DNA of 64,000 nucleotides from Lachnospiraceae bacterium (lineage in GTDB: Bacteria > Bacillota > Clostridia > Lachnospirales > Lachnospiraceae): assembly GCA_022800815.1 (NCBI GenBank), contig JAAWRC010000012.1, positions 25,444 through 89,443 of the forward strand, written 5' to 3'. Below are positions 49,923 through 59,774 of this stretch, piece by piece. The notes under the pieces are model-generated. The model ran no database searches. It saw only the letters and a program-made list of their open reading frames with translations, and had not been told where the DNA came from. The translations under genes and the position numbers were made by a program. The first letter of the stretch is position 1. Each line of letters begins with the position of its first letter.

Positions 49923-50468
49923 ATGGAGCGGAGCAAAAGGACGACAGAAGACGGGGCGGCGGAGCGGGCCGAAGAAAGAGGAAGAAGGAACCTGACGGGC
50001 GGACGAAGACTGACAGGGGAGAGGACGCTGGCGCTGACGGCGTTTCTTCTGGGAATTTTCTGTCTTTTGACGGCGCTGGCCGCCTTCGGAAGGCGGGAGG
50101 CTTCCAGCGAGGAAGTGTTTCAGGCTTTTGAGACGGCCAATTTTTCGAGGATCGACTGCAGGATCTACAGGGGGAGCGCTTCGGGAGAAGGGGTTTGCCT
50201 GGAAATGGAGGGTCGTCTTCCGGGAAGGCTTTCCAGGGAGGAACAGCGGGGCCTGGCGGAGGCGCTTTTGGAGCGAATGGGGGCGCGACGGGTGGCCGGC
50301 GTGGACGAGGAGACCCTGTATACGGTCTACGCCTATGCGAAAGGTGCCGGGGCGACGAAGACCCTGCCGGAGGGGGAGGTCAACCTGAATCTGGCGGTCT
50401 CCTATGACGAGCTTGAGGACGAGACCGTGTTCCATCTGGGCTGCCCCATTCTCGTATCGGACTGGTGA
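49923..50468 (+). CDS. YwmB-like membrane-associated protein
   Basis: Single TM (TLALTAFLLGIFCLLTALAAFG) plus domain resembling YwmB; lies in a murA neighbourhood as ywmB does in Bacillus. Confidence 0.45.
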   Translation: MERSKRTTEDGAAERAEERGRRNLTGGRRLTGERTLALTAFLLGIFCLLTALAAFGRREASSEEVFQAFETANFSRIDCRIYRGSASGEGVCLEMEGRLPGRLSREEQRGLAEALLERMGARRVAGVDEETLYTVYAYAKGAGATKTLPEGEVNLNLAVSYDELEDETVFHLGCPILVSDW

Positions 50469-50591
50469 GCGGAACGGAGATCACAGTGAGGCGGGAAAGG
50501 CTGGCGGGCATGACGAACCGGCAGAGGGCCGAACCAATCGGAAAACGCTGCATACTCTATAATAGATTATGGATATAAGGTGGCATTTCAG

Positions 50592-51056
50592 ATGGCAGAA
50601 CGATACAGCGACTTTATCTGGGATTATTACGGGGGCCGTCCCTCCGGCATCCGGCGCACCTGGCCCGGCCTTGCGCCCGGGCGGGGATTCGGGGGTCCGG
50701 GAGCGGGTCTCAGGGCACAGACGCTCTGGGCCATGGAAATGGGGGACGACAACCGGGATACGGGACGGGACATGGAGTATTTCCAGGCCATGTATCCGGA
50801 AAAAATGAAGAAGCTTCAGATGCGGGTGAATGATCTGTGCGATACCATGGACTACGAGGGAAGCATTCTTTACGACGAATATCCGGACCGAGTCGGCCTT
50901 GGGAGGCTCTGCGATCAGGTTTACAGGCAGGAGATCGCCGGGGACGCCGACGAGAAGGAGGCGGAATGGACCAGGGCGGCCGTGGAGGTGCTTTTGTATC
51001 ACGAGATCTGCAGAAGACGGGTCCGCCGCCGCGGCCTGAAGCGGAAATACTGGTGA
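50592..51056 (+). CDS. Conserved hypothetical protein
   Basis: MAERYSDFIWDYYGGRPSGIRRTWPGL...LYDEYPDRVGLGRLCDQVYRQEI; good coding composition and RBS context. Confidence 0.6.
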   Translation: MAERYSDFIWDYYGGRPSGIRRTWPGLAPGRGFGGPGAGLRAQTLWAMEMGDDNRDTGRDMEYFQAMYPEKMKKLQMRVNDLCDTMDYEGSILYDEYPDRVGLGRLCDQVYRQEIAGDADEKEAEWTRAAVEVLLYHEICRRRVRRRGLKRKYW

Positions 51057-51195
51057 CTGCGTCCTAAGAAAAAGTTAATAAAAAAGCGGTTGAGGTTTCG
51101 GGCGATTGATCTTACAATATAGTCATGGTAATTTGCCATGGCTATATTCGCTTATGGCCCTTCGGTGCGGAGTTTTGTTTACGGGGAGCGTACTC

Positions 51196-53727
51196 ATGAA
51201 GAAGATATTCAGACGTGTGATCATATTGACTCTTATTTTTGTGGCGGCCGTGGCCGCAGTCTTTTTTGTGACGAGAAAAAAGGAGGAAGAGGCCGTTTAC
51301 ACGGTGATGGGGGAAGCGACCCTTCCCCTCGTCTCCATGGAGTTTGAGGGGAGCCCCGTAAACACGCTTCACGGCTACGTGCAGGAGATGGATATCCCTT
51401 CCATGCGGGATACCATCACCCCGGTCCCCGAAAGCAGGAGACTGCCCTTTTCCATTCAGGCCTACGGCAGCGAGATCCGGTCGGTGGATTACGAGGTGAG
51501 AAGCCTGGACGGAGACAACCTGATTGAATCCAGGTCCTGCGGGAATCTCCTGACGGAGGGGGAGACGGTGCGGGGGGAGTTGTCCTTGCAGGACCTGCTG
51601 GCAAGGGGGACGGAATACGTCCTCGTCCTCAAGGTGAGGACCGATGGGGAGGAGCAGATCCGTTATTATACCAGGCTGCGCTACTATGACGATACGCATA
51701 TCGGGGAGCAGATCGCATTTGCCAAGAATTTCAGGGAACAGGCCTTTACCAAGAACATTACGGAGGAGTTGACGGTTCAGCTGGAGAGCAACAACGAGAC
51801 GGACAACAGCAACCTGGGATATGCGAATATTAAATCCAGCTACAACCACGTGGCCTGGGGAGCTCTCAAGCCGGAGGTTTCCGGAGAGATCTCCATGGAT
51901 ATCAAGGAAATGAACGAGATGGTGGGATCCGTCCAGTTTCTCTACACGGTGACCGCCCCCAATGAAACGGGCCACCCGGAGTCCTATCAGGTCAGGGAGT
52001 TCTTCTGCGTCCGGTTCGTGGACGGGAGACTGTGGCTGATCGCTTATGAGCGGACCATGGATCAGATATTTGAAGCCTCGGAGGAGACGGTGAAGGAGGG
52101 CGTGATCGATCTCGGAATCCTGAGTCCCGCAAATGCGGAGACGGAGTTTAAACAGGCCGGGGACTATATGGTGTTTGCGGCCGGCGGGGAGCTTTGGAGC
52201 TATCATAAGACGGAAAATAAAATGACCAGGCTGTTTTCCTTCCGGGAGGGAACGGCCGACGAGGCCAGAAGCCTTTACGATCAGCACGAATTCCGGGTGG
52301 TGGACGTAAAAGAGAACGGAGACGTCTTTTTCGCCGTCTGCGGATATATGAACAGGGGGGGCCACGAAGGAGAATGCGGGCTGAGTTTTTATCATTATGC
52401 CAGTGAGGACCGGGCCCTTACGGAGGTTTTTTACATTCCTTCTGACAGGCCCTATCAGGTGATTCGGGAGGAGCTTGCGACTCTCCTCTATGGGGGAGAA
52501 AACCAGCTACTCTACCTTATGTTTGGAAACGGCATTTATGCCATTGATTTTTCCGGGGAGGAATGCGTGGAACTGGCAAGCGGGCTCAGAGAGCATTCCT
52601 TTGCCGTGGATACGGAATTCGGGGCGGCCGCCTGGCAGGAGGAGGCGGATATTTACGGGGGAAAGACCATCCAGGTGCATTATATGGACGACGGGAAAAA
52701 TTTTGAGGTCCATGCGGGCGAGGGCGAGGTGATCCGGCCCCTGGGATTTATTGACGGGGATTTCATTTACGGAAAGACAAGGGAGAGCGACATTGAAAGA
52801 CGGCTGACCGTGACCTATCCCATGTATGCCCTTGAGATCGTGGGAAAGGATGAACAGATACAGACTACCTATGAGCGGACCGGGCTTTATATCCGGGACA
52901 TCCAGGTGGAGGACGGAAAGGTTCAGATCGAACTGCAGAGACGGGATGGAGACGGCGCATGGGTGTCTGCGGAGAGTGATGCCTTGATTCAGAATCAGAC
53001 GGCGGGAGAGACTGAGCAGGTGCTGGAGCGGGATTTTTCGGAGTTGAAAAAGACCACCTGCAGACTGCGGACGGGAACCTCCGGGAAGAAGGAAAAAGCC
53101 TTCCGGGTGGAAAGCCCCAGGCTGTCGGCGGGAAATGAGCTGCGCATATTGGGACTTACCCGTTCCCCTTCGGAAAAGCAGCAGTACTATGCCTACGCCA
53201 GCGGACGCCTGGAGGGGATTTTCGGGTCTCCCGCCGAGGCGGTCCGGGCGGTGTACGATCAGATGGGCGTGGTGGTCGGAAGCGATCAGAATTACGTTTG
53301 GACCAGGGCGAATCGAAAGACGGAGGCCATGGCGGAGACGGGGGAAAAGGAGACAGCCGTCTCCGCGGAGGGGCGGCTTTCGGCCTGCCTGTCCATGATG
53401 CTCAAAAAGGCCGGGGATCCGGCCGACGGGGCGGAAGGGCTGTCGGCGGGGAAGAGCGCTTACGAGATCCTCGACGAGGCGCCCCTTGGCAGGGCGGTGG
53501 ACCTCGAGGGCTGCATCCTCAACCAGATGCTTTATTATGTAAACAGAGGCTGTCCGGTGCTGGCCCTGACGAAGGGAACCCAGGCCGAACTGATCGTGGG
53601 ATACGACATTTATAAAAATTTGATTATTTATGATCCGTTGTCCGGTGAAAACCGACTGATGTCGGAGGAGGATGCGGAAGCATATTTTGGCGCCTATGGA
53701 TATCCTTTTATCAGCTGGGTTCCGTGA
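51196..53727 (+). CDS. Large membrane-anchored extracytoplasmic protein with C-terminal C39-like (papain-fold) domain
   Basis: N-terminal TM; C-terminal CLSMMLKKAG...VDLEGCILNQMLYYVNRGCPVLALTKGTQAELIVGYDIYKNLIIYDPLSGENRLMSEEDAEAYF. Confidence 0.6.
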   Translation: MKKIFRRVIILTLIFVAAVAAVFFVTRKKEEEAVYTVMGEATLPLVSMEFEGSPVNTLHGYVQEMDIPSMRDTITPVPESRRLPFSIQAYGSEIRSVDYEVRSLDGDNLIESRSCGNLLTEGETVRGELSLQDLLARGTEYVLVLKVRTDGEEQIRYYTRLRYYDDTHIGEQIAFAKNFREQAFTKNITEELTVQLESNNETDNSNLGYANIKSSYNHVAWGALKPEVSGEISMDIKEMNEMVGSVQFLYTVTAPNETGHPESYQVREFFCVRFVDGRLWLIAYERTMDQIFEASEETVKEGVIDLGILSPANAETEFKQAGDYMVFAAGGELWSYHKTENKMTRLFSFREGTADEARSLYDQHEFRVVDVKENGDVFFAVCGYMNRGGHEGECGLSFYHYASEDRALTEVFYIPSDRPYQVIREELATLLYGGENQLLYLMFGNGIYAIDFSGEECVELASGLREHSFAVDTEFGAAAWQEEADIYGGKTIQVHYMDDGKNFEVHAGEGEVIRPLGFIDGDFIYGKTRESDIERRLTVTYPMYALEIVGKDEQIQTTYERTGLYIRDIQVEDGKVQIELQRRDGDGAWVSAESDALIQNQTAGETEQVLERDFSELKKTTCRLRTGTSGKKEKAFRVESPRLSAGNELRILGLTRSPSEKQQYYAYASGRLEGIFGSPAEAVRAVYDQMGVVVGSDQNYVWTRANRKTEAMAETGEKETAVSAEGRLSACLSMMLKKAGDPADGAEGLSAGKSAYEILDEAPLGRAVDLEGCILNQMLYYVNRGCPVLALTKGTQAELIVGYDIYKNLIIYDPLSGENRLMSEEDAEAYFGAYGYPFISWVP

Positions 53728-53924
53728 AAATGCGGGCGTATTCCGGAAAAGCCAAGGGAATATTAAGGAATTCTTACAAAAAGTAAAAAAGATTTTACAA
53801 ATTGGAAAGAGATTGTTATAATAGACCTTAGGACAGCAGTACAAACTAAAAATAAACGTGCTGCCAAAAGCGAATACAGCGACTTGTTCGTTTTAAATAT
53901 AAGGAAAATCGATGAGGTGTCATC

Positions 53925-55214
53925 ATGCAGTATGTGATTAAGGGTGGAAATCCGTTGGTGGGCGACGTGGTGATCGGGGGAGCGAAAAATGCGGCTCTGG
54001 GGATCCTGGCGGCGGCCATTATGGCGGACGAGGATGTAACGATAGAAAATCTTCCGGACGTGCGGGACATCAACGTGCTTTTGGAGGCGATTGAGGATAT
54101 CGGGGCGAAGGTTCGCAGGATCGATCCCCATACCGTGTGCATCAATGGTTCTTCCATTGGCACCGTCCGGGTAAATAACGATTTTATCAAGAGGATTCGC
54201 GCCTCTTATTATCTTCTGGGCGCACTTCTTGGGAAGTATAAAAGGGCGGAGGTTTCCCTGCCCGGCGGCTGCAACATCGGAAGCCGCCCCATCGACCAGC
54301 ATTTGAAGGGATTTCGCGCCCTCGGGGCAAGGGCCGACGTAGAGTACGGCATGGTGGTGGCCGATGCCGCCCATCTGGCGGGCAGCCACATCTATCTTGA
54401 CATGGTATCCGTGGGGGCGACCATCAACATCATGCTGGCGGCGGTTCTGGCGGAGGGGAACACGATTCTGGAGAACGCAGCCAAGGAGCCCCACATCGTG
54501 GACGTGGCCAACATGCTCAACAGCATGGGCGCAAACATCAAGGGTGCGGGCACGGACGTGATCCGGATCCGGGGCGTTGAGAGACTCCACGGCGCCACCT
54601 ATTCCATCATCCCCGACCAGATCGAGGCCGGAACCTTTATGTTTGCTGCGGCGATGACCAAGGGCGATGTGACGGTGAAGAACGTGATTCCGAGGCATCT
54701 GGAGGCCATTTCCGCAAAGCTTAAGGAGATGGGCTGCGAGGTCAGCGAGTTTGACGATGCGGTCCGGGTGGTCTGCAAATCCAGGCTTCGCTACACCCAT
54801 GTGAAGACGCTGCCCTATCCCGGTTTTCCGACGGATATGCAGCCGCAGATTTCCGTGGCTCTGTCCCTGGCGGAGGGGACCAGCATGGTGACGGAGAGCA
54901 TCTTTGAGAATCGTTTTAAATATGTGGACGAACTGGCCCGCATGGGCGCCAATGTGAAGGTGGAGAGCAACGTGGCCGTGATCAGCGGCGTGAACCGGCT
55001 GACGGGGGCGGACGTGAGTGCGCCGGACCTTCGGGCGGGGGCGGCCCTGGTTCTGGCGGGACTTGCCGCCGACGGCTATACGGTGGTGGACGAGACGAAA
55101 TACATCCTGAGGGGTTACGAGCGCTTTGACGAGAAGCTTCGTCTGCTGGGTGCCTGCATTTATCAAGCCGAGGATGAAAAGGACGTCCGGCGGTTCAAGC
55201 TGGAAGCGGTATAA
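53925..55214 (+). CDS. murA: UDP-N-acetylglucosamine 1-carboxyvinyltransferase
   Basis: MQYVIKGGNPLVGDVVIGGAKNAALGILAAAIMADEDVTIENLPDVRDINVL...PGGCNIGSRPIDQHLKGFRALGA. Confidence 0.93.
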   Translation: MQYVIKGGNPLVGDVVIGGAKNAALGILAAAIMADEDVTIENLPDVRDINVLLEAIEDIGAKVRRIDPHTVCINGSSIGTVRVNNDFIKRIRASYYLLGALLGKYKRAEVSLPGGCNIGSRPIDQHLKGFRALGARADVEYGMVVADAAHLAGSHIYLDMVSVGATINIMLAAVLAEGNTILENAAKEPHIVDVANMLNSMGANIKGAGTDVIRIRGVERLHGATYSIIPDQIEAGTFMFAAAMTKGDVTVKNVIPRHLEAISAKLKEMGCEVSEFDDAVRVVCKSRLRYTHVKTLPYPGFPTDMQPQISVALSLAEGTSMVTESIFENRFKYVDELARMGANVKVESNVAVISGVNRLTGADVSAPDLRAGAALVLAGLAADGYTVVDETKYILRGYERFDEKLRLLGACIYQAEDEKDVRRFKLEAV

Positions 55215-55226
55215 ATAAGAGAATAG

Positions 55227-55252
55227 AAAAGGGGGCCAAAGGGCCCCCTTTT
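55227..55252 (+). terminator. Terminator after murA
   Basis: AAAAGGGGGCC-aaa-GGGCCCCCTTTT. Confidence 0.85.
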
Positions 55253-55366
55253 ATCGTCGTATCGGAAAGCCTTTCGGAAAGGGAATTTTTTCCGGCTTGA
55301 CAGAGTGCGCATCCTTTCCTATAATAAAAACAGTAGCTATTATTGTTATTGAGCGGAGGGATGCTG

Positions 55367-55753
55367 ATGGGAGTTTTGAAATACAGCAGACAGCGTGAAA
55401 GCATCAAGGAGTTTCTGAGCGGGCGGACGGACCACCCGACGGCGGACATGGTATATGTGAATATCAGAAAATCTTATCCCAATATCAGCCTTGGAACCGT
55501 TTATCGGAATCTTTCCCTGCTGGAGTCCTTGGGGGAGGTGAGGAAGCTCTCCTGCGGCGACGGGGCGGAGCGGTTTGATCCCAATACGGAGCCCCATTAC
55601 CATTTTGTGTGCAGGGAATGCGGGTGCGTGCAGGACATCCCCATGACGCCCCTGGAGGAACTGGAAACGAAGGCCTCGGAGTTTTTCGAGGGTTCCATCG
55701 AGAGCCACACGGCCATGTTTTTCGGGCTCTGCGGCCGGTGCCAAAAGGCGTAG
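55367..55753 (+). CDS. Fur/PerR family transcriptional repressor
   Basis: MGVLKYSRQRESIKEFLSGRTDHPTADMVYVNIRKSYPNISLGTVYRNLSLLESLGEV...HYHFVCRECGCVQDI; upstream of rubrerythrin. Confidence 0.88.
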   Translation: MGVLKYSRQRESIKEFLSGRTDHPTADMVYVNIRKSYPNISLGTVYRNLSLLESLGEVRKLSCGDGAERFDPNTEPHYHFVCRECGCVQDIPMTPLEELETKASEFFEGSIESHTAMFFGLCGRCQKA

Positions 55754-55895
55754 GAAAAGGAAGCCGGTTTTCGAGAGGATTTTCGGAAAAAATCGCTTGA
55801 CAAGCTGCCACCGATATGATAATCTTTCAATAACAGGAATCATTACTGTTTTTGGAAACCACAAAAATTTTATATAAGAAAAGGAGAATGTAAAA

Positions 55896-56438
55896 ATGAA
55901 AAAATTTGTATGTGACGTTTGCGGCTATGTACACGAGGGCGATGCGGCTCCCGAGAAATGTCCTCAGTGCGGCGCTCCCGCTTCCAAGTTTTCCGAGCAG
56001 TCCGGCGACATGGCCTGGGCGGCGGAGCACGTGGTAGGTGTGGCGCAGGGCGTCAGCCAGGACATCCTCGACGATCTGAGGGCAAACTTCAACGGCGAGT
56101 GCTCCGAGGTCGGCATGTACCTGGCCATGGCAAGAGTCGCCCACAGGGAGGGATATCCCGAGATCGGCCTGTACTGGGAGAAAGCCGCTTACGAGGAAGC
56201 AGAGCATGCGGCGAAGTTCGCAGAACTCCTGGGCGAGGTGGTGACCGACAGCACCAAGAAGAACCTTGAGATGCGCGTGGCCGCCGAGAACGGCGCAACC
56301 GCCGGCAAATTCGACCTGGCCAAGAGAGCGAAGGCCGCCAATCTGGATGCGATCCATGATACCGTCCATGAGATGGCCCGCGACGAGGCAAGACACGGCA
56401 AAGCATTTGCTGGCCTGCTTAAGAGATACTTTGGCTAA
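55896..56438 (+). CDS. Reverse rubrerythrin (rubredoxin domain N-terminal; NADH peroxidase component)
   Basis: [32 protein letters not shown], then di-iron EECS/E..H motifs. Confidence 0.9.
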   Translation: MKKFVCDVCGYVHEGDAAPEKCPQCGAPASKFSEQSGDMAWAAEHVVGVAQGVSQDILDDLRANFNGECSEVGMYLAMARVAHREGYPEIGLYWEKAAYEEAEHAAKFAELLGEVVTDSTKKNLEMRVAAENGATAGKFDLAKRAKAANLDAIHDTVHEMARDEARHGKAFAGLLKRYFG

Positions 56439-56935
56439 GCTGCAAGCCATGCAAAACTAGGATTTACAAGGGTTTCTGAGTATCAAGAGGATGGACAAAA
56501 AATGTCTGTCCTCTTTTTACTTTATTAGAACTTTGTCCGTTCTTTTCCGTTCTTTGTCCATTTTTATTTAGAATGGTTTAAAAACAACTCCACTTTGTCC
56601 TTTCTAGAATTTGTCCATTTTTACAGCCCCATTGTAACGCATATCAAGCCATTTGACTAGCAATATCTTTCATCAACTCGTCACAAGTCTTAACAACTAT
56701 CCTATAAAAAGCTACAAAAGCCTATTCCTTTGAATAACTCTGCTGCATGTTATAAATTACTCTCTGGCAGCTTATATGCCCCTTAGAGACGAAAATACAG
56801 GCTTACACATAAGAGGGGCGGCGACTCCGCCGCCGCCATACAAGAGCCCTCTGCCGCAAGAAAATCTCCTTATTTTATTTCTTGAAAAAATTTTGTTATA
56901 ATATATGTATAACGGTTAAAACAAAACTGTTATCA

Positions 56936-57034
56936 ATAAAAATAGGGGGAAAATTTATGGAATCAGTAATAAATGTATAGGGTCAAAAAATTTTCTCCTT
57001 ATTTAAGAAAAGCATTAAGGAGATTCCAAAAATG
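56936..57034 (+). promoter_or_regulatory. Switch-like leader copy A
   Basis: AATAGGGGGAAAATTTAT (56941-56958) pairs imperfectly with AAAAATTTTCTCCTTATT (56986-57003); TCTCCTTA (56994-57001) is perfectly complementary to SD TAAGGAGA (57016-57023). Confidence 0.55.
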
Positions 57035-57745
57035 GAATTGATTGAAAATAAAACATATTCAACAGCCGAAATGCGGGAGTTTTTCGGCGTGTCCAAAGAT
57101 AATTGGAAAAAGCAGAGAGATAAGCTGTTGCTACATTTGACTCATTATTATGAATATGAACGGGAATATGATGAGCAGGATAGAAGAAAGGTGAATTATC
57201 ATATTCACAAAAAGCTTCAGGACTATAAGCCACCAGAGAGAAAAAGAGAAAGGCAGAATGCTCTATATTGTAAAAAAATCATAGAAGTTATTAAACGGGA
57301 CAATCTACAAACCGCAAAAAATATCAGCAGAATTATAAAAGATGATAAAGAAATCATGGCTTTGAATCATAAAGATGGTACAATATATGAGTATACCAGA
57401 GTCAACATGAGAAACATGTTTGGGGATAGCGTAGAAGGGAATTTGAAAGGTATCATTTCGGAAAAAATCTGGTGCAGAGCGGACATAGAGCATAATTGTT
57501 ATATTCCTTTGACTGAAAGTCAAATACAATATTTTTATGACAGGATTCATCAATATAAAGAGATTCAGGAAAAGGAATGGAAAGCCTGCATAGATTATGA
57601 CAATAATTTGATTACCGAAGCGGAAAGAAACAACTTGGTTAAAAAATCCAGCCTACAATGCTTTTTGAACGCAAAAGGGGATTTTAAACAAAAGTATGGT
57701 CATTTCCCAATCAAAGTTCCATGCTATCAGCTTTCCGCATTTTAG
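57032..57745 (+). CDS. Island-encoded putative DNA-binding protein
   Basis: MELIENKTYSTAEMREFFGVSKDNWKKQRDKLLLHLTHYYEYER; HTH-like N-terminus, 237 aa. Confidence 0.55.
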   Translation: MELIENKTYSTAEMREFFGVSKDNWKKQRDKLLLHLTHYYEYEREYDEQDRRKVNYHIHKKLQDYKPPERKRERQNALYCKKIIEVIKRDNLQTAKNISRIIKDDKEIMALNHKDGTIYEYTRVNMRNMFGDSVEGNLKGIISEKIWCRADIEHNCYIPLTESQIQYFYDRIHQYKEIQEKEWKACIDYDNNLITEAERNNLVKKSSLQCFLNAKGDFKQKYGHFPIKVPCYQLSAF

Positions 57746-57783
57746 GACATCCAATCGCTGCCTGATTACAGGAGGGATACACT

Positions 57784-58685
57784 ATGGAGAAATCCGAAAG
57801 TAAGAAATTGATTCCGCTATACTTGGAGCGGTTATTCTTAGAAGAGACAGACGAAACGCATTACATAAGAATGCCGCAGATACTTTTTTGGAGACAAAAG
57901 GAATCTATGCAGACCGCAGGACAATCTATGCGGCGGTCTCTCTTTTGAATACTGTAGGTTTTGAGATTGCGGGAGTACAGGAGAAGGGCGGCTATAAATA
58001 CCATCATATTTCAAAACTCTTTAGTGCCAGTGAATTAAAATTTCTGGTTGACTCTGTTGCGGCTTCCAAATTTCTCACGGAAAAGAAATCAAAAGAGTTA
58101 ATCAACAAGATAAAGTCATTGGGCAGTAAGTTTGACGGTCAATCCCTGAACAGGAGCGTTCTGTTAAACAAAAGAATCAAGAGCATGAATGACAAGGTTT
58201 TGCGGAATCTGGATAACATTTATGCGACAAGCCCTTATGCGGTGACACTGGTGGATGATCGGTATTATTTGATTGCATTTGGCGGCAGCAGGCAGGAATT
58301 AAGGCATTACCGCATAGACAAAATGCAGTCTGTGAAGCTTACAGAGAACAAGAGGGAAGGACAAAGCTTATTTCAGTCTTTTGATATTGTGGATTATTCC
58401 AGAAAGACATTCGGTATGTTTGGCGGCAGAGAGGAAACGATAATGCTTGAAGTGAAAAATGATCTTGCGGGAGTGTTCATTGACCGGTTCGGGGATTCCG
58501 CCAGTATCAGGCCAAACTTTAAGAATCCGGATACCTTTCTTGTTCGGATAACGGTTCATGTCAGCCCTCAGTTTTTTGCATGGGTATTTGGACTTGGGGA
58601 AAGTGTTAAAATCATTTCCCCGGAAACTGTAATAGAGGAATATCAAAAGATGATAAAAAAAGTATTGGAAAGATATGTTCGTTGA
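57784..58685 (+). pseudogene. WYL-domain transcriptional regulator with N-terminal frame break and probable internal deletion
   Basis: MEKSESKKLIPLYLERLFLEETDETHYIRMPQI, then frame shift near 57885 to METKGIYADRRTIYAAVSLLNTVGFEIAGVQEKGGYKYHH...SPYAVTLVDDRYYLIAFGGSRQELRHYRIDKMQSVKLTENKREG. Confidence 0.65.
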
Positions 58686-58807
58686 TGGCCGCTTTTTGGT
58701 TTTGAATCTGCTTTTGGTGGGAACAAAAGCCACGAAAAATGAAAAAAGAAGATTCTGCTATAAAAATCCCGAAAAGCAACCCCGGCCATCCTGCTGCCGC
58801 ATAAAAT

Positions 58808-59209
58808 CTATGCGACAGCTTTCGGGGATATCCTCCGGGGCGTACTGTCCACAATCATGTCTTTATGGTGCGGATACGTCTCTAAGAACCAGTCTTTTAC
58901 ATGCTGATATACTTTGCCTGAATCATATCCGAAATCCTCAAAATGGGCAATCACATCCTGAAAGGTAAGAAGATTTTCCCTGTCCATGATTCTAATGAAG
59001 CGAGTCATATAATCATAAGTAAGCCCCTTGTAGTCGCTCTTGTGGTGGGATGAATTTTTTGTCTTTAAGACTACTTTCATATCCGGGTTTTCCTTTTGCG
59101 CTCTTTGCAGTTGGCTGTATTCTTCGGAATCAATCTCACTTGCCGCTTCTTTGAAGGCTTTTGTGATGATGATGGTTTTTGCTATAAAGTCAATCTTTAT
59201 CCCTTGCAT
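58808..59209 (-). CDS. Hypothetical protein, paralogue of 59231..59623
   Basis: IIITKAFKEAASEIDSEEYSQLQRAQKENPDMKVVLKTKN aligns with FTKKFSKAAGIINSEEYKTLLTLRKDFPDFKIKIKTIEKR. Confidence 0.6.
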   Translation of the reverse strand: MQGIKIDFIAKTIIITKAFKEAASEIDSEEYSQLQRAQKENPDMKVVLKTKNSSHHKSDYKGLTYDYMTRFIRIMDRENLLTFQDVIAHFEDFGYDSGKVYQHVKDWFLETYPHHKDMIVDSTPRRISPKAVA

Positions 59210-59230
59210 GTGAATCTCCTTTCTAGCGTG

Positions 59231-59623
59231 TTATGCGGCGGTGTTTCCGCTGTTTTCCGCTTCTTCGTATTCTTTTGCCAGCTTGTCAATCTCTGCCATG
59301 GCAGAAGGGTCTAAGGCGTTATACTCTTCTTTGTATTTGTCCGGAAACAGTTTTTTTAATGTAGCATACTTTCCCTTCTGGCCTTTGTACACTTCGATGT
59401 ACTTTTCAAATAAGGTAACGCATTCTTCGTTCTGAGTAATGTGGGAGATGGCGGCTTTCATCTTGTAGATACTGAGTCCGCTGTAGGTGACTTTGCTTTC
59501 CCGCTTCTCGATAGTTTTGATTTTAATCTTGAAGTCGGGGAAATCTTTTCGTAAAGTAAGCAGCGTTTTGTATTCCTCAGAATTGATGATTCCTGCTGCC
59601 TTGCTGAACTTTTTCGTAAACAA
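59231..59623 (-). CDS. Hypothetical protein, paralogue of 58808..59209 (5' truncated)
   Basis: See paralogue alignment; frame blocked upstream by TAA, only TTG-type starts available. Confidence 0.55.
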   Translation of the reverse strand: MFTKKFSKAAGIINSEEYKTLLTLRKDFPDFKIKIKTIEKRESKVTYSGLSIYKMKAAISHITQNEECVTLFEKYIEVYKGQKGKYATLKKLFPDKYKEEYNALDPSAMAEIDKLAKEYEEAENSGNTAA

Positions 59624-59696
59624 ATACAGATTCAGAAGTGATTAAGATAGCGGGAATTTCCAGAAATTCTTACTATAAGTATAAGGCAGAATTGAA

Positions 59697-59732
59697 AACG
59701 GCAGCAGGAGTTTGATGTCCTGCTGCCGTTTG
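59697..59732. terminator. Strong bidirectional hairpin
   Basis: AAACGGCAGCAGGA-gtttgatg-TCCTGCTGCCGTTT. Confidence 0.8.
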
Positions 59733-59774
59733 TTTTCAGCTATCCAATTGTAAATGTGTTTTTCGATATCTCTG

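Noticed and set aside
49835-50131. 98-aa alternative frame upstream of the YwmB-like gene
   Set aside because: Overlaps the better-supported 49923..50468 frame and has random composition.
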